DNA from: Mesorhizobium sp. M2A.F.Ca.ET.046.03.2.1
Lineage (GTDB): Bacteria > Pseudomonadota > Alphaproteobacteria > Rhizobiales > Rhizobiaceae
NCBI RefSeq assembly: GCF_003952425.1
Contig: NZ_CP034449.1
Span: 6,498,001-6,562,000 of the forward strand
Length of the DNA: 64,000 bases
Reading direction: 5' to 3'
Made by a program: the position numbers and the translations under genes. Shown here piece by piece: positions 48,709 through 57,925 of the stretch (the stretch's first letter is position 1; each line of letters opens with the position of its first letter). Under the pieces are notes generated by a model. It made no database searches. It saw only the letters and a program-made list of their open reading frames with translations, and was not told the DNA's origin.

Positions 48709-48753
48709 AGCATGATGTCGTAGGAAAACCGCCTCGCACTTTTCGGCATCATA
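48709..48753. repeat. Decayed AGCATGATG-family palindromic repeat
   Basis: It starts directly after the qor-type stop codon with AGCATGATGTCG and ends TTTTCGGCATCATA. The arms pair imperfectly compared with the copy at 14949-14996. It may act as terminator or mRNA-stabilising hairpin. Confidence 0.65.
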
Positions 48754-48984
48754 CCTTAGCCAACTGCCCTGTTTTTCAGCGGCTTGCCGTGCCCGAAGGC
48801 ACGGCTTCCCTGAAACGCGATGCGGATTTGCTACTGTTCTCAAGAGGTCTATCTTAGCCCTTGAGTTTCCGCTGAAATTCTTGAAGCTCTTTCAAGTTGG
48901 GTGCTGCTTTCCGATGGGAGCCGGCCGCGCATACCATGCTTTCGGGAACACAGAACATGTCCGGGAAGCCGGATGGGAGGCACT

Positions 48985-50550
48985 GTGAGTGCAAATCATG
49001 ACAGGCAGAACCTGCTTGAGGTTCGTGGTCTCACCAAGATTTTCGGCACGCTGACGGCGTGCGATCACATCGATCTCAACATCGCAAAGGGCGAAATCCA
49101 CGCGCTGCTCGGCGAGAACGGCGCCGGCAAGTCGACGCTGGTCAAGATGCTGTTCGGCTCGCTGGAGCCGAACTCGGGCGAGATCTTCTGGGACGGCAAG
49201 GCGGTCAAGATCACCAGCCCGGGCGTGGCGAAGAAGCTCGGCATCGGCATGGTGTTCCAGCATTTCTCGCTGTTCGAGGCGCTGACAGCGGCCGAGAACA
49301 TCGCGCTTTCGCTCAATGACGGTTCGCCAATCAGCACCATCGCGGCGAAGGCGAGGGCGCTGTCCTTCAGCTATGGGCTGCCGCTCGATCCGGACTCCCT
49401 GGTCGGCGACCTCTCCGTCGGCGAACGCCAGCGCATCGAGATCATCCGCTGCCTCTTGCAGACGCCGCAGCTCATCATCCTCGACGAGCCGACCTCGGTG
49501 CTGACGCCGCAGGAAGCCGACAAGCTGTTCGAGACGCTGGAGCGACTGCGCTCGGAGGGCAAATCGATCCTCTACATCTCGCACCGGCTGGAAGAGGTCA
49601 AACGCATCTGCGACCGGGCCACCGTGCTTCGCCACGGCAAGGTGGTGGGCCACTGCAATCCGCGCGAGGAGACGGCCGCATCGCTGGCCCGCATGATGGT
49701 TGGCAGCGAAGTCAAGGCCGTGGAGCGCGCGCCGGCCGAAGGCATCGAGACCGCGCCGGCGCTGCTGGAAATCCGTGGGCTGACGCGCAAGCCGGCGACG
49801 CCCTTTGCCATCCCGCTGAAGAACATCAATCTCACCGTGCGCGCCGGCGAAGTGATCGGCATTGCCGGCGTTGCCGGCAACGGCCAGGGCGAGTTCTTCG
49901 AATCCGTCTCCGGCGAAGTGCTACAGCAGGATGCGGGTTCGGTGCGCATCCGCGGCAAGGACGCCGGCGCGCTCTCCATCACCGGCCGGCGGCTGATGGG
50001 TGCTGCGTTCGTGCCGGAAGAGCGCCTGGGGCACGGCGCCGCCCCGCGCATGAAGCTTTCGGAGAACCTGCTGCTGTCCCGTCACGCCACCGACGGCAAG
50101 GCTTTCGTCGGCTCCGGCGGCATGGTCAAGAACAGCGCCGTCTATAGCGCCGCCCAGCGCATCATCACCGCCATGGACGTGCGCAAGAGCGCGCCCGATC
50201 CGGAGGCGGCCGCGCTCTCGGGCGGCAATCTGCAAAAATTCATCGTCGGCCGCGAACTCGACCGCAAGCCGAGCGTCATGATCGTCAACCAGCCGACCTG
50301 GGGCGTGGACGCAGGCGCGGCCGCTCGCATTCGCCAGGCCCTGATCGAGCTTGCGCGCAGCGGCTCCGCCGTCCTGGTCATCAGCCAGGATCTCGACGAA
50401 TTGTTCGAGCTGTCGGATGCGATCGCGGTCATGCACAACGGGCAATTGTCGGCGCCGCTGCCGATCGCCGAGGCGACTTTCGAGAAGATCGGCCTCTTGA
50501 TGGGTGGCGCCGAGCCCGGCCACGCAGAACACAGCCTGGAGATCGCATGA
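48985..50550 (+). CDS. BMP-type nucleoside ABC transporter ATP-binding protein (tandem ATPase)
   Basis: A 521-residue protein with two ABC domains, as in sugar or nucleoside importers of the YufO/RbsA type. Domain 1 has Walker A ALLGENGAGKSTLVKML, signature DLSVGERQRIEIIR and Walker B LIILDEPTSVL. Domain 2 has a degenerate Walker A (GIAGVAGNGQGEF), signature ALSGGNLQKFIVGRE and NQPTWGVD, with the usual catalytic loss. GTG at 48985 is chosen because GGGAGG lies 4 bases upstream. Its stop overlaps the first permease start (ATGA). With the two permeases and BMP-family binding protein it forms a complete operon, likely for purine nucleosides. Confidence 0.92.
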   Translation: MSANHDRQNLLEVRGLTKIFGTLTACDHIDLNIAKGEIHALLGENGAGKSTLVKMLFGSLEPNSGEIFWDGKAVKITSPGVAKKLGIGMVFQHFSLFEALTAAENIALSLNDGSPISTIAAKARALSFSYGLPLDPDSLVGDLSVGERQRIEIIRCLLQTPQLIILDEPTSVLTPQEADKLFETLERLRSEGKSILYISHRLEEVKRICDRATVLRHGKVVGHCNPREETAASLARMMVGSEVKAVERAPAEGIETAPALLEIRGLTRKPATPFAIPLKNINLTVRAGEVIGIAGVAGNGQGEFFESVSGEVLQQDAGSVRIRGKDAGALSITGRRLMGAAFVPEERLGHGAAPRMKLSENLLLSRHATDGKAFVGSGGMVKNSAVYSAAQRIITAMDVRKSAPDPEAAALSGGNLQKFIVGRELDRKPSVMIVNQPTWGVDAGAAARIRQALIELARSGSAVLVISQDLDELFELSDAIAVMHNGQLSAPLPIAEATFEKIGLLMGGAEPGHAEHSLEIA

Positions 50551-51674
50551 TGCGCATCGAACTGGTCAAACGTCCGCAGCGCTCGGCGTTGTTTTCGGTG
50601 CTGTCGCCGTTCATTGCCTTCGCGCTGACGATGATCGCCGGCGCCATCATGTTCGCCTTGCTCGGCGTCAATCCGCTGGATGCATTCAACATCTATTTCA
50701 TCCAGCCGATCAGCGAAGTCTGGCAGTTGCACGAGCTGGCCATCAAGGCGGCGCCCCTCATCCTGATCGCGGTCGGACTGTCGGTCTGCTACAAGGCCAA
50801 CATCTGGAACATCGGCGCCGAAGGCCAATTCATCTTCGGCGCGATCTTCGGCTCGATCATCCCGGTGCTGTTCCCGCAATTCGAAGGCCCGCTGGTGATC
50901 CCGCTGATGCTCTTGCTCGGCATGGTCGGCGGCGCCTTCTACGCGTCGATCCCGGCGTTTTTGAAGACCCGCTTCAGCACCAATGAGATTCTGACCAGCC
51001 TGATGCTGGTCTATGTCGCGCAGCTTTTCCTCGACTGGCTGGTGCGCGGCCCATGGCGTGACCCGCAAGGCCATGGCTTCCCGCAGACCATCCAGTTCGG
51101 CGATTCCGCGGTGCTGCCGGAGCTGATGCCCGATGCCGGCCGCGCCAATTGGGGCTTCGTCTTCGCCCTGGTCGCCGCCGTAGCGATCTGGCTGATGATG
51201 AGCCGCATGCTGAAAGGTTTCGAGGTGCGCGTTCTGGGTTCCAGCCCGAGGGCAGGGCGCTTTGCCGGCTTCGGCTTGAACCGGATGGTGTTCTTCACCT
51301 TCCTTCTGTCCGGCGCGCTGGCCGGTCTGGCGGGCATTTCGGAAGTCTCCGGCGCCATCGGCCAGTTGCAGCCGGTGATCTCGCCGGGCTACGGGTTCAC
51401 CGCCATCATCGTCGCCTTCCTCGGCAGGCTCAATCCGCTGGGCATCGTGGCCGCGGGTCTCGTCCTGGCGCTGACCTATCTCGGCGGCGAGGCGGTGCAG
51501 AGCGCGCTCGGCATCTCCGACAAGGTGGCGCGCGTGTTCCAGGGCATGCTTCTGTTCTTCGTGCTCGGCTGCGACACACTCATCCACTACCGCATTCGCC
51601 TGATCGGCGTGGCGCTGATGAAGCCGAACGCCGCGAAGCTCGATGCAGCGCCCAAGCTCGAGGAGGCCCGCTGA
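50547..51674 (+). CDS. BMP-type nucleoside ABC transporter permease 1
   Basis: A 375-residue inner-membrane permease of the BPD_transp_2 family, about ten spans. Features are GVNPLDAFNIYFIQPISEVWQLHELAIKAAPLILIAVGLSVCYKAN, WNIGAEGQFIFGAIFGS and TRFSTNEILTSLMLVYVAQLF. WNIGAEGQ is the hallmark of these permeases. The start overlaps the ATPase stop by 4 bases and the stop overlaps the next permease start by 1 base, so the three are tightly coupled. Two adjacent Met codons (50547, 50550) could start it. Confidence 0.92.
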   Translation: MMRIELVKRPQRSALFSVLSPFIAFALTMIAGAIMFALLGVNPLDAFNIYFIQPISEVWQLHELAIKAAPLILIAVGLSVCYKANIWNIGAEGQFIFGAIFGSIIPVLFPQFEGPLVIPLMLLLGMVGGAFYASIPAFLKTRFSTNEILTSLMLVYVAQLFLDWLVRGPWRDPQGHGFPQTIQFGDSAVLPELMPDAGRANWGFVFALVAAVAIWLMMSRMLKGFEVRVLGSSPRAGRFAGFGLNRMVFFTFLLSGALAGLAGISEVSGAIGQLQPVISPGYGFTAIIVAFLGRLNPLGIVAAGLVLALTYLGGEAVQSALGISDKVARVFQGMLLFFVLGCDTLIHYRIRLIGVALMKPNAAKLDAAPKLEEAR

Positions 51675-52594
51675 TGGACATCACCGTCAACATCCTTTTG
51701 ACCATTGCGACCGCCGCGACGCCGCTGCTGATCGCGGCGATCGGCGAACTGGTGGTCGAACGCTCGGGCGTGCTCAATCTCGGCGTCGAGGGCATGATGA
51801 TCATGGGCGCCGTCGGCGGCTTCGGCGCCGGCTATCTCACCGGGTCACCGTGGATCGGCCTGCTCGCCGCAATCATCGTCGGTGCGCTGTTCTCGCTGCT
51901 TTTCGCCGTCATGACGCTGTCGCTCGCCACCAACCAAGTGGCGACGGGCCTGTCGCTGACGCTGCTCGGCCTCGGCCTTTCCGGCATGATCGGCACCAGC
52001 TTCGTCGGTCAGCCGGGCGTGAGACTGCCCAATCTCGATATCCCGGTGATCAGCTCGATCCCGGTCGTCGGCAGGCTGATCTTCGGCCAGGATCCGGTCT
52101 TCTACATCTCGATCGCGCTGACCGCGGCGGTCATGTGGTTCCTGTTCAGGACGCGCACGGGGCTTACGCTTCGCTCGATCGGCGACAGCCATACGTCGGC
52201 GCATGCGCTGGGCATCAAGGTCATCCGCTACCGTTACCTGGCGGTGATCTTCGGGGGCGCCTGCGCCGGCCTTGCCGGCGGGCATCTGTCGCTGGTCTAC
52301 ACGCCGCAATGGGTGGAGAACATGAGCGCGGGCCGCGGCTGGATCGCGCTGGCGCTGGTGGTGTTCGCGTCCTGGCGTCCGTGGCGGGTGCTGGCAGGCG
52401 CCTATATCTTCGGCGCTGTGTGGATCGGCCAGCTTCATGCACAGGCTTTTGGCATTCCGGTGCCGTCGCAGTTTCTTTCTTCGCTGCCCTATCTGGCAAC
52501 CATCGCGGTTCTCGTTCTAATCTCGCGCAACAAGCGGCTGACAATGATGAACACGCCGGCTTCGTTGGGGCAGCCATTCGTTCCGGATCGTTGA
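51674..52594 (+). CDS. BMP-type nucleoside ABC transporter permease 2
   Basis: A 306-residue membrane permease with about eight spans. The family signature is VERSGVLNLGVEGMMIMGAVGGF, and LATNQVATGLSLTLLGLGLSGMIG and SIGDSHTSAHALGIKVIRYRYLAVIFGG follow. It pairs with permease 1 as a heterodimer. AGGAGG lies 8 bases before the ATG, which begins on the last base of the preceding stop. The binding-protein gene follows after 51 bases with its own ribosome site. Confidence 0.92.
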   Translation: MDITVNILLTIATAATPLLIAAIGELVVERSGVLNLGVEGMMIMGAVGGFGAGYLTGSPWIGLLAAIIVGALFSLLFAVMTLSLATNQVATGLSLTLLGLGLSGMIGTSFVGQPGVRLPNLDIPVISSIPVVGRLIFGQDPVFYISIALTAAVMWFLFRTRTGLTLRSIGDSHTSAHALGIKVIRYRYLAVIFGGACAGLAGGHLSLVYTPQWVENMSAGRGWIALALVVFASWRPWRVLAGAYIFGAVWIGQLHAQAFGIPVPSQFLSSLPYLATIAVLVLISRNKRLTMMNTPASLGQPFVPDR

Positions 52595-52645
52595 CGACAA
52601 CAAAAAGACGGGAAGCTCCAAGGCTTAACTCAGAGAGGTAACACA

Positions 52646-53713
52646 ATGAAAAAACTGCTTATTGCGTTGATGACCACGGCTGCGGCCCTGTCGGTCGCGG
52701 CAACCGCCGAGGCGGCCGACAAGCTGAAGGCCTGCTGGGTCTATACGGGTCCGATCGGCGACTTCGGCTATTCCTACCAGCACGACCAGGGCCGCCTCGA
52801 AGTCGAGAAGGCGCTCGGCGACAAGGTCGAGACCGCCTATCTCGAAAACGTCTCGGAAGGCCCGGACGCCGACCGCGCCTTCGAGCGCCTGGCGCGCGAG
52901 AAGTGCAAGATCATCTTCGGCACGTCCTTCGGCTTCATGGACGCCGAGGTGAAGGTCGCGAAGAAGTTCCCCAAAGTGATGTTCGAGCATGCCACCGGCT
53001 TCAAGACCGGCAAGAATCTCGGCATCTACAACGCCCGCTTCTATGAAGGCCGCTACGTGCTCGGCCAGATCGCGGCCAAGGAATCGAAGAAGGGCCTTGC
53101 CGGCTACATCGTGTCCTTCCCGATCCCGGAAGTGGTGATGGGCATCAACTCCTTCATGCTCGGCGCGCAGTCGGTCAATCCCGACTTCAAGGTGAAGATC
53201 GTGTGGGTGAATTCCTGGTTCGATCCCGGCAAGGAGGCCGACGCAGCCAAGGCGCTGTTCGACCAGGGCGCCGACATCATCGTGCAGCATACCGATTCCA
53301 CCGCCGCGCTGCAGGTCGCCGAGGAGCGCAAGCTGCACGGCTTCGGCCAGTCATCCGACATGATCAAGTTCGCGCCGAACGCGCAGCTCACCTCGCTCAC
53401 GGACGAATGGGGTCCCTACTACATCAGCCGCGTGCAGGCCGCGCTCGACGGCACCTGGAAGCCGGACAATGTGTGGCTCGGCATCAAGGACGGCGCCGTA
53501 AAGCTCGCGCCCTTCACCAACATGCCTGACGACGTGAAGGCTATGGCGGAGGCGACCACGAAGAAGATCGCCGGCGGCTGGAACCCCTTTACCGGACCGG
53601 TCTCCAAGCAGGACGGCTCGCCGTGGCTGAAGGACGGCGAAGTCGCCGATGACGGCACGCTGCTCGGCATGAATTTCTACGTCAAGGGCGTCGACGACAA
53701 GCTGCCGCAGTAA
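52646..53713 (+). CDS. BMP-family ABC transporter substrate-binding protein
   Basis: A 355-residue periplasmic protein of the basic membrane protein / PnrA family. The signal peptide is MKKLLIALMTTAAALSVAATAEAA, without a lipobox, so it is soluble rather than a lipoprotein. The mature part has KACWVYTGPIGDFGYSYQHDQGR, IIFGTSFGFMDAEVKVAKKFP and VQHTDSTAALQVAEERKLHGFGQSSDM. PnrA-type proteins bind purine nucleosides, with aromatic residues stacking on the base; the Phe and Tyr residues of GDFGYSYQ fit that. Last gene of the importer operon, with AGAGAGG before the ATG and a terminator after it. Confidence 0.92.
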   Translation: MKKLLIALMTTAAALSVAATAEAADKLKACWVYTGPIGDFGYSYQHDQGRLEVEKALGDKVETAYLENVSEGPDADRAFERLAREKCKIIFGTSFGFMDAEVKVAKKFPKVMFEHATGFKTGKNLGIYNARFYEGRYVLGQIAAKESKKGLAGYIVSFPIPEVVMGINSFMLGAQSVNPDFKVKIVWVNSWFDPGKEADAAKALFDQGADIIVQHTDSTAALQVAEERKLHGFGQSSDMIKFAPNAQLTSLTDEWGPYYISRVQAALDGTWKPDNVWLGIKDGAVKLAPFTNMPDDVKAMAEATTKKIAGGWNPFTGPVSKQDGSPWLKDGEVADDGTLLGMNFYVKGVDDKLPQ

Positions 53714-53739
53714 GCTGCAAGTTACTGGTGTCAAAAAAG

Positions 53740-53766
53740 GAAAGGGCGCCGCGCGGCGCCCTTTCT
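53740..53766. terminator. Terminator between the BMP operon and rimO
   Basis: GAAAGGGCGCC-GCGC-GGCGCCCTTTC is a long perfect hairpin with A-rich left and T-containing right flanks. It can stop the nucleoside-importer transcript and, in the other direction, rimO. Confidence 0.85.
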
Positions 53767-53796
53767 CATTCGGTGTGCCTTCGCTTTGGAGGACGA

Positions 53797-55110
53797 TCAG
53801 ACGGCCGATCCGTAAAGATCGTAAGCGTCGGCGCGGTCGATCTTGACGGTGACGATCTCGCCGGCGCGCAGCGGCCGCCGCGACTGGATGTGGACCGAGC
53901 CGTCGATCTCCGGCGCGTCGTATTTGGTGCGGCCTTTGCCGGACGCGCCATGCGCCTCGTCGACCAGCACCGGCAGGCGCTTGCCGACTTTCTTGGCCAA
54001 CTGCGCGGCGGAAATCTTCTGCTGGCGCTGCATGAAGCGGTGCCAGCGCGCTTCCTTGATTTCCTGCGGCACCTGTTCGAGCCCGAGGTCGTTGGAGCGC
54101 GCGCCCTTGACAGGCTCATATTTGAAGCAGCCGGCGCGGTCAATCTTGGCTTCGTCCAGCCAGTCGAGCAGCATCTGGAAATCGTCCTCGGTCTCGCCGG
54201 GGAAACCGACGATGAAGGTGGAGCGGATGGCGAGATCCGGGCAGACCTCGCGCCAGCCGCGGATACGGTCCAGCGTCTTTTCGCCATGCGCGGGGCGCCG
54301 CATGTTCTTCAGCACCTGCGGCGAGGCGTGCTGGAAGGGGATGTCGAGATAGGGCAGGATCTTTCCTTCCGCCATCAGCGGAATGACGTCGGCGACATGC
54401 GGGTAGGGGTACACATAATGCATGCGTATCCAGATGCCGAGCTTGCCGAGTTCCTCGGCAAGGTCGAGGAATTTCGCCCGCACCTCGCGGTCGCCGAACA
54501 TCGATGTCTGGTACTTGATGTCGATGCCGTAGGCGCTGGTGTCCTGCGAGATTACGAGGATTTCCTTGACGCCGGCCTTGGCGAGTTTTTCGGCTTCGCG
54601 CAGTACGTCCGCCGCCGGCCGCGAGACCAGATCGCCGCGCAGCGCCGGGATGATGCAGAAGGTGCAGCGGTTGTTGCAGCCCTCGGAAATCTTCAGATAG
54701 GCGTAGTGGCGCGGGGTGAGCTTCACGCCCTGCGGCGGCAGCAGATCGACATAGGGATCGTGACTGGGCGGAGCCGCCTCGTGGACCGCCGCCATCACGC
54801 TCTCATAGGCCTGCGGGCCGGTGATCGCCAGCACATTGGGATGTTTTTCGCGGATGACGTCCGGCTCGGCGCCGAGGCAGCCGGTGACGATGACACGGCC
54901 ATTTTCCGAAAGGGCGGAACCGATGGCGTTGAGCGACTCGTCGCGGGCGGAATCGAGGAAGCCGCAAGTGTTGACGACGACGAGGTCGGCGCCATCGTGC
55001 TTGCGCGCGATCTCATAACCTTCGGCGCGGAGCCGCGTGATGATGCGCTCGGAATCGACGAGCGCCTTCGGACATCCAAGACTGACGAAACTGACGCGTG
55101 GGGCGGACAT
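53797..55110 (-). CDS. rimO: Ribosomal protein S12 methylthiotransferase RimO
   Basis: A 437-residue radical SAM enzyme that adds a methylthio group to the conserved aspartate of ribosomal protein S12. The UPF0004 domain has [30 protein letters not shown] and VTGCLGAE with three cluster cysteines. The radical SAM motif is [17 protein letters not shown]-terminal TRAM domain ends the chain ([22 protein letters not shown]). [12 protein letters not shown] distinguishes RimO from MiaB. It is monocistronic, converging on the BMP operon at a shared terminator. Confidence 0.95.
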   Translation of the reverse strand: MSAPRVSFVSLGCPKALVDSERIITRLRAEGYEIARKHDGADLVVVNTCGFLDSARDESLNAIGSALSENGRVIVTGCLGAEPDVIREKHPNVLAITGPQAYESVMAAVHEAAPPSHDPYVDLLPPQGVKLTPRHYAYLKISEGCNNRCTFCIIPALRGDLVSRPAADVLREAEKLAKAGVKEILVISQDTSAYGIDIKYQTSMFGDREVRAKFLDLAEELGKLGIWIRMHYVYPYPHVADVIPLMAEGKILPYLDIPFQHASPQVLKNMRRPAHGEKTLDRIRGWREVCPDLAIRSTFIVGFPGETEDDFQMLLDWLDEAKIDRAGCFKYEPVKGARSNDLGLEQVPQEIKEARWHRFMQRQQKISAAQLAKKVGKRLPVLVDEAHGASGKGRTKYDAPEIDGSVHIQSRRPLRAGEIVTVKIDRADAYDLYGSAV

Positions 55111-55291
55111 AAATTTTGTTTTCCAAGAGGTGAAGGCGAGATCGAGGATTGAGCCTTTGGCTCTGAAGGTCGATCTACGGCGCGGCTTTGAGCCATTTCG
55201 CGCGGCGCAATAGCACGCTTCGGCACAGAAGCAAACCTGCCGCCGGCCAGGACAAGAGGCTTGCGCCAGGCATTCGCCCCTGAAGAGCGCT

Positions 55292-55393
55292 AGAGCGTTT
55301 CACCGTTTCACGGAAACGGCGAACCGCTCTATCCCTTTGTTTTGACGCAATTCTGGACGGAAAACCGCTCACACTTTTCCTGGAATTGCTCTA
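55292..55393. repeat. Compound palindromic repeat downstream of the TerC-family gene
   Basis: The first part (55292-55330) has outer arms AGAGCG/CGCTCT and a perfect inner stem CCGTTTC-ACG-GAAACGG. The second part (about 55344-55393) has GCAATTCTGG and CCTGGAATTGC ends with core CGCTCACACTTTTCC, matching the element at 20157-20226. It reaches the stop codon of the TerC-family gene. Confidence 0.75.
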
Positions 55394-56077
55394 GTGAGCG
55401 TCCGACCCGAACCAGGGCGCCAGGAAGGCAAAATGGTCGGGGAACTGCTGCACGGCGCCGCCGAGAAGCATGTTGATCGCCACGTACAAGATGATCAGCA
55501 GGCCGATATAGGCGATCCAGCGATATCGATGCAGCAGCCGGGCGACAAAGGAAGCGGCAAAACCCATCAGGGCGATCGAAAGGGCCAGCCCGATGATCAA
55601 CACCGTCGGATGCTTCATGGCGGCGCCGGCGACGGCGAGCACATTGTCGAGCGACATCGAGACGTCGGCGATTACGATCTGCCAGGCGGCCTGAGAGAAG
55701 GTCTTGCGTGCTCCCTTGCCGGCGACGGATCCGTCTTTGTTGTAGTCGTTGTTCGACAGCGCTTCGGTCGCATCGCGCTCGTCGTCATGGCTGACGCGCA
55801 ATTCGCGCCACATCTTCCAACAGACCCACAGAAGCAGAAGCCCGCCGGCGATGAGCAGCATCGGGCCGATGCTCAGCAGCCATTGCGTGATGAGGGCGAA
55901 GACGATGCGCAGGACCGTGGCCGCAGCGATGCCGACAATGATGGCGCGCTTGCGCTGATCCGCGGGAAGGCCGGCCGCCGCGAGGCCGATCACAATTGCG
56001 TTGTCGCCGGCGAGCGCGAGATCGATTGCGACGACCTGGAGGAGAGCTGAAAGGCCTGTGGCAGTGAATATTTCCAT
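55391..56077 (-). CDS. TerC-family integral membrane protein (YjbE-like)
   Basis: A 228-residue membrane protein with about seven spans. The TerC features are two acidic membrane motifs, AIDLALAGDNAIVIGLAA near the N-terminus and IADVSMSLDNVLAVAGAA in the second half, where paired Asp and Asn may line a metal path. A charged cytoplasmic loop with HDDERDATEALSNNDYNKDG separates the halves. Relatives export manganese or are linked to tellurium resistance and to metalation of secreted proteins; YjbE-type proteins are often under Mn control. No yybP-ykoY-type riboswitch was recognised in the 166 bases upstream. Confidence 0.87.
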   Translation of the reverse strand: MEIFTATGLSALLQVVAIDLALAGDNAIVIGLAAAGLPADQRKRAIIVGIAAATVLRIVFALITQWLLSIGPMLLIAGGLLLLWVCWKMWRELRVSHDDERDATEALSNNDYNKDGSVAGKGARKTFSQAAWQIVIADVSMSLDNVLAVAGAAMKHPTVLIIGLALSIALMGFAASFVARLLHRYRWIAYIGLLIILYVAINMLLGGAVQQFPDHFAFLAPWFGSDAH

Positions 56078-56243
56078 CGACTAGAAATCCTTGCCTGAAA
56101 TGAACATGGCCCTTTGCCGGACGGGCCTAAAGGCATGGTCCATCGGCGTCAAGACGCAGGTTCGGACATCGCCGGAAAACGGCGCCGCCAGCGCAAGCCC
56201 TCAATCATTTCGGGTGTTCGCCGGTCAAGCGGGCGGGCGGGAA

Positions 56244-56633
56244 CTAGTCGTAGAGATTGTATTTGGCCCAGTCGGATTCGGGGATTTCGTCACCGATCTT
56301 GTAGCGGAACTGCAGCACCTGCATATGGTCCGGCGCGGTCTGGCATTTGAACTTCAGCCGGTACCATTGGCCCTTGCTGCGGAAGGCGGCGCCTGAGCTC
56401 TTGATGGCATCGGCGCTCATCTGCGGCGTGGCGAAGGCGTAGGCCACGACCCGGTCGGCTTTGTAGTTGCGATCGTCGTGGCTGATCCGGTCGAGCACTT
56501 CTGCGTCGCACCGCTGCTCGAGGCGGGTTTCGGGATCGAGTTTCATCAGGCCGGCGCGCAACGCATTGTCCATCGCCTTGGCCGGCAAGACCGGCGCCAG
56601 CGACGCCAGAACCATCAGGCAGAGCTTTTTCAT
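56244..56633 (-). CDS. Exported DUF930-domain protein
   Basis: A 129-residue protein with signal peptide MKKLCLMVLASLAPVLPAKA. The mature part is a DUF930 domain: LMKLDPETRLEQRCDAEVLDRI, DRVVAYAFATPQMSADAIKSSGAAFRSKGQWYRLKFKC and MQVLQFRYKIGDEIPESDWAKYNLYD. Two cysteines (QRCD, FKCQ) may be disulfide-bonded. The family is almost limited to Hyphomicrobiales and has no known role. ATG at 56633 is chosen because the signal peptide starts there; six residues of upstream frame lack purpose and a ribosome site is weak in either case. Confidence 0.82.
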   Translation of the reverse strand: MKKLCLMVLASLAPVLPAKAMDNALRAGLMKLDPETRLEQRCDAEVLDRISHDDRNYKADRVVAYAFATPQMSADAIKSSGAAFRSKGQWYRLKFKCQTAPDHMQVLQFRYKIGDEIPESDWAKYNLYD

Positions 56634-57057
56634 GGGCGCGAGAAGCAGCATATTTTGTCCGAGAAATCAAATAAACGGTGTTTCACCAACGATTGACCGA
56701 CATGGGTGTCAGGACGCTTCGCCCACCAACCAATACAAGCAGCGCACAACTCTTGGCGGCTGTGACTTGCAGAATCGCTAGTGCGCACAAAGGTCCGGGT
56801 CGGCGCAGGGGGCGCCATGTTCGCATCCCCTTGACGGAAGTCGCGATATACCCGGATACCCGGAAAAAGTCAGCCCTGACAGACCTGCATCCGACCCTAG
56901 CGAGGCCCCGGAGTGTCGCATGACAGGCTCACGCCGCGTGAGCACGAGGACGGGTAGGATAGCCCATGCTGAGCCCTCAATTGGCTGAGGCCAACGGCCT
57001 GCAATATCGCGGGGCTTGGAGTGCTGACCAGCAGTATGAGCCAGGCGACTTCTGGCG
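56634..57057. other. 424-base region with little coding content
   Basis: Only one short remnant frame (56966-57061) could be supported. The rest shows no repeats, RNA genes or strong palindromes. The base composition is slightly less GC-rich than the genes on either side, which fits decayed DNA. Confidence 0.45.
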
Positions 57058-57061
57058 CTAG
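56966..57061 (+). pseudogene. Remnant resembling a phage-type W-x-Y-x-x-GD module
   Basis: The 31-residue frame has GLQYRGAWSADQQYEPGDFW before stopping. The pattern YRG-W-x(4)-Y-x-x-GD-F is common in phage structural and carbohydrate-binding modules, where it normally continues with a second Trp-containing strand. Here it ends at TAG right after GDFWR. There is no good ribosome site. It looks like a truncated fragment rather than a working gene, and it overlaps the 3' end of the small minus-strand gene by 4 bases. Confidence 0.3.
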
Positions 57062-57195
57062 TTCTGTACCAGGCCGAAGCCTTCCACCTGTTCGAGGCTT
57101 TTCACTGTCGCAATTCGATAAGCGCTCTTGTTGGCCAAGCCATCCCGGACGATGAACACAGCGACGCAGGCGACCAACAGAATGATCAGTCGCAT
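57058..57195 (-). CDS. Small membrane-anchored protein (45 residues)
   Basis: The frame starts MRLIILLVACVAVFIVRDGL, a single hydrophobic segment, and continues ANKSAYRIATVKSLEQVEGF to a TAG. GGAGAG lies 4 bases before the ATG, the best ribosome site in this region. It could be a small inner-membrane protein, or a signal peptide with a short secreted product. No family is recognised. It stands alone among small unknown genes. Confidence 0.55.
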   Translation of the reverse strand: MRLIILLVACVAVFIVRDGLANKSAYRIATVKSLEQVEGFGLVQN

Positions 57196-57315
57196 GGAAC
57201 TCTCCATCAAAAGCTCCTCGTACCCGCCGATAGGACTATGCTCTCGTCAGCGGCTTACAACAAGAAACTGCTAATATTCAGCCGGCGACAGCGCGGACGA
57301 CAGCTATGCCCACGC

Positions 57316-57495
57316 CTACTGCGACGCGGCTTTCAGCCAGGCGTAGCGCCAGGCGCCGTAGCCTGCCCGCAACCGCCTCGGCGGGGCTCCCAGAGCTGCT
57401 GCGATGTCGTCGAAGATCGCTTCCATGGTTGCCACCTGCGATTTCATCGAACGCAACCAGAGATCGAAACAGGGAATCGTCGTTGCGGACAACAT
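57316..57495 (-). CDS. Small hypothetical protein (59 residues)
   Basis: The frame starts MLSATTIPCFDLWLRSMKSQ and ends with LRAGYGAWRYAWLKAASQ. The second half, MEAIFDDIAAALGAPPRRLR, has the look of a compact helical protein, and the frame is open with ordinary codon use. No convincing ribosome site is seen at the first ATG; internal starts at 57447 and 57426 are possible. It is divergent from the small exported protein gene at 57559. Confidence 0.4.
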   Translation of the reverse strand: MLSATTIPCFDLWLRSMKSQVATMEAIFDDIAAALGAPPRRLRAGYGAWRYAWLKAASQ

Positions 57496-57558
57496 ATAGT
57501 TGACGTAACGTTAACGCAGGCGCGATCATTTCGGATTGTGCAGGGTGAGGGCGTTTCA

Positions 57559-57825
57559 ATGAAACTCGTTGTGTTTGGCGTAGCAATGGTATTGGCGGCC
57601 ACCGGAGCAGCCGTTGCGAAAGAAAAGAAAAAGGTAGCCACCGCTCAGGCAGCAATCTCTTGTCCTGCAGCACATATGAAGGCTGGCAGCGGCAAGCCGG
57701 CACCGAAACTGGATTGCAAATCAACAGGCACGGTGGTTGTTGCGCGTCCGTCAAATCAGGCCGCAAATTTCCTGGACCATCGCTTGGGGTACGACACCGA
57801 TCCGTGGATCCCAACTGGTTATTGA
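57559..57825 (+). CDS. Small exported hypothetical protein
   Basis: An 88-residue protein with signal peptide MKLVVFGVAMVLAATGAAVA. The mature part is lysine-rich at first (KEKKKVATAQAAISCPAAHMKAG) and has two cysteines (ISCPAAH, KLDCKSTG), then TVVVARPSNQAANFLDHRLGYDTDPWIPTGY. GTGAGGG lies 7 bases before the ATG. The family is unknown to me; the disulfide and signal peptide suggest the periplasm. It lies upstream of tRNA-Ser, which is on the other strand. Confidence 0.7.
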   Translation: MKLVVFGVAMVLAATGAAVAKEKKKVATAQAAISCPAAHMKAGSGKPAPKLDCKSTGTVVVARPSNQAANFLDHRLGYDTDPWIPTGY

Positions 57826-57925
57826 TGGCCAACTTCGGCTTGCCGGGCCTTTTCATATCCGGTTAGGCTAAAACTTATGCCGCGGCCCGACAGCTTGACT
57901 TAAGTTTTTGATTTTATTGGAATTG

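Noticed and set aside
55391..56243. A manganese riboswitch upstream of the TerC-family gene
   Set aside because: The 166-base leader lacks the conserved yybP-ykoY core that I could recognise.
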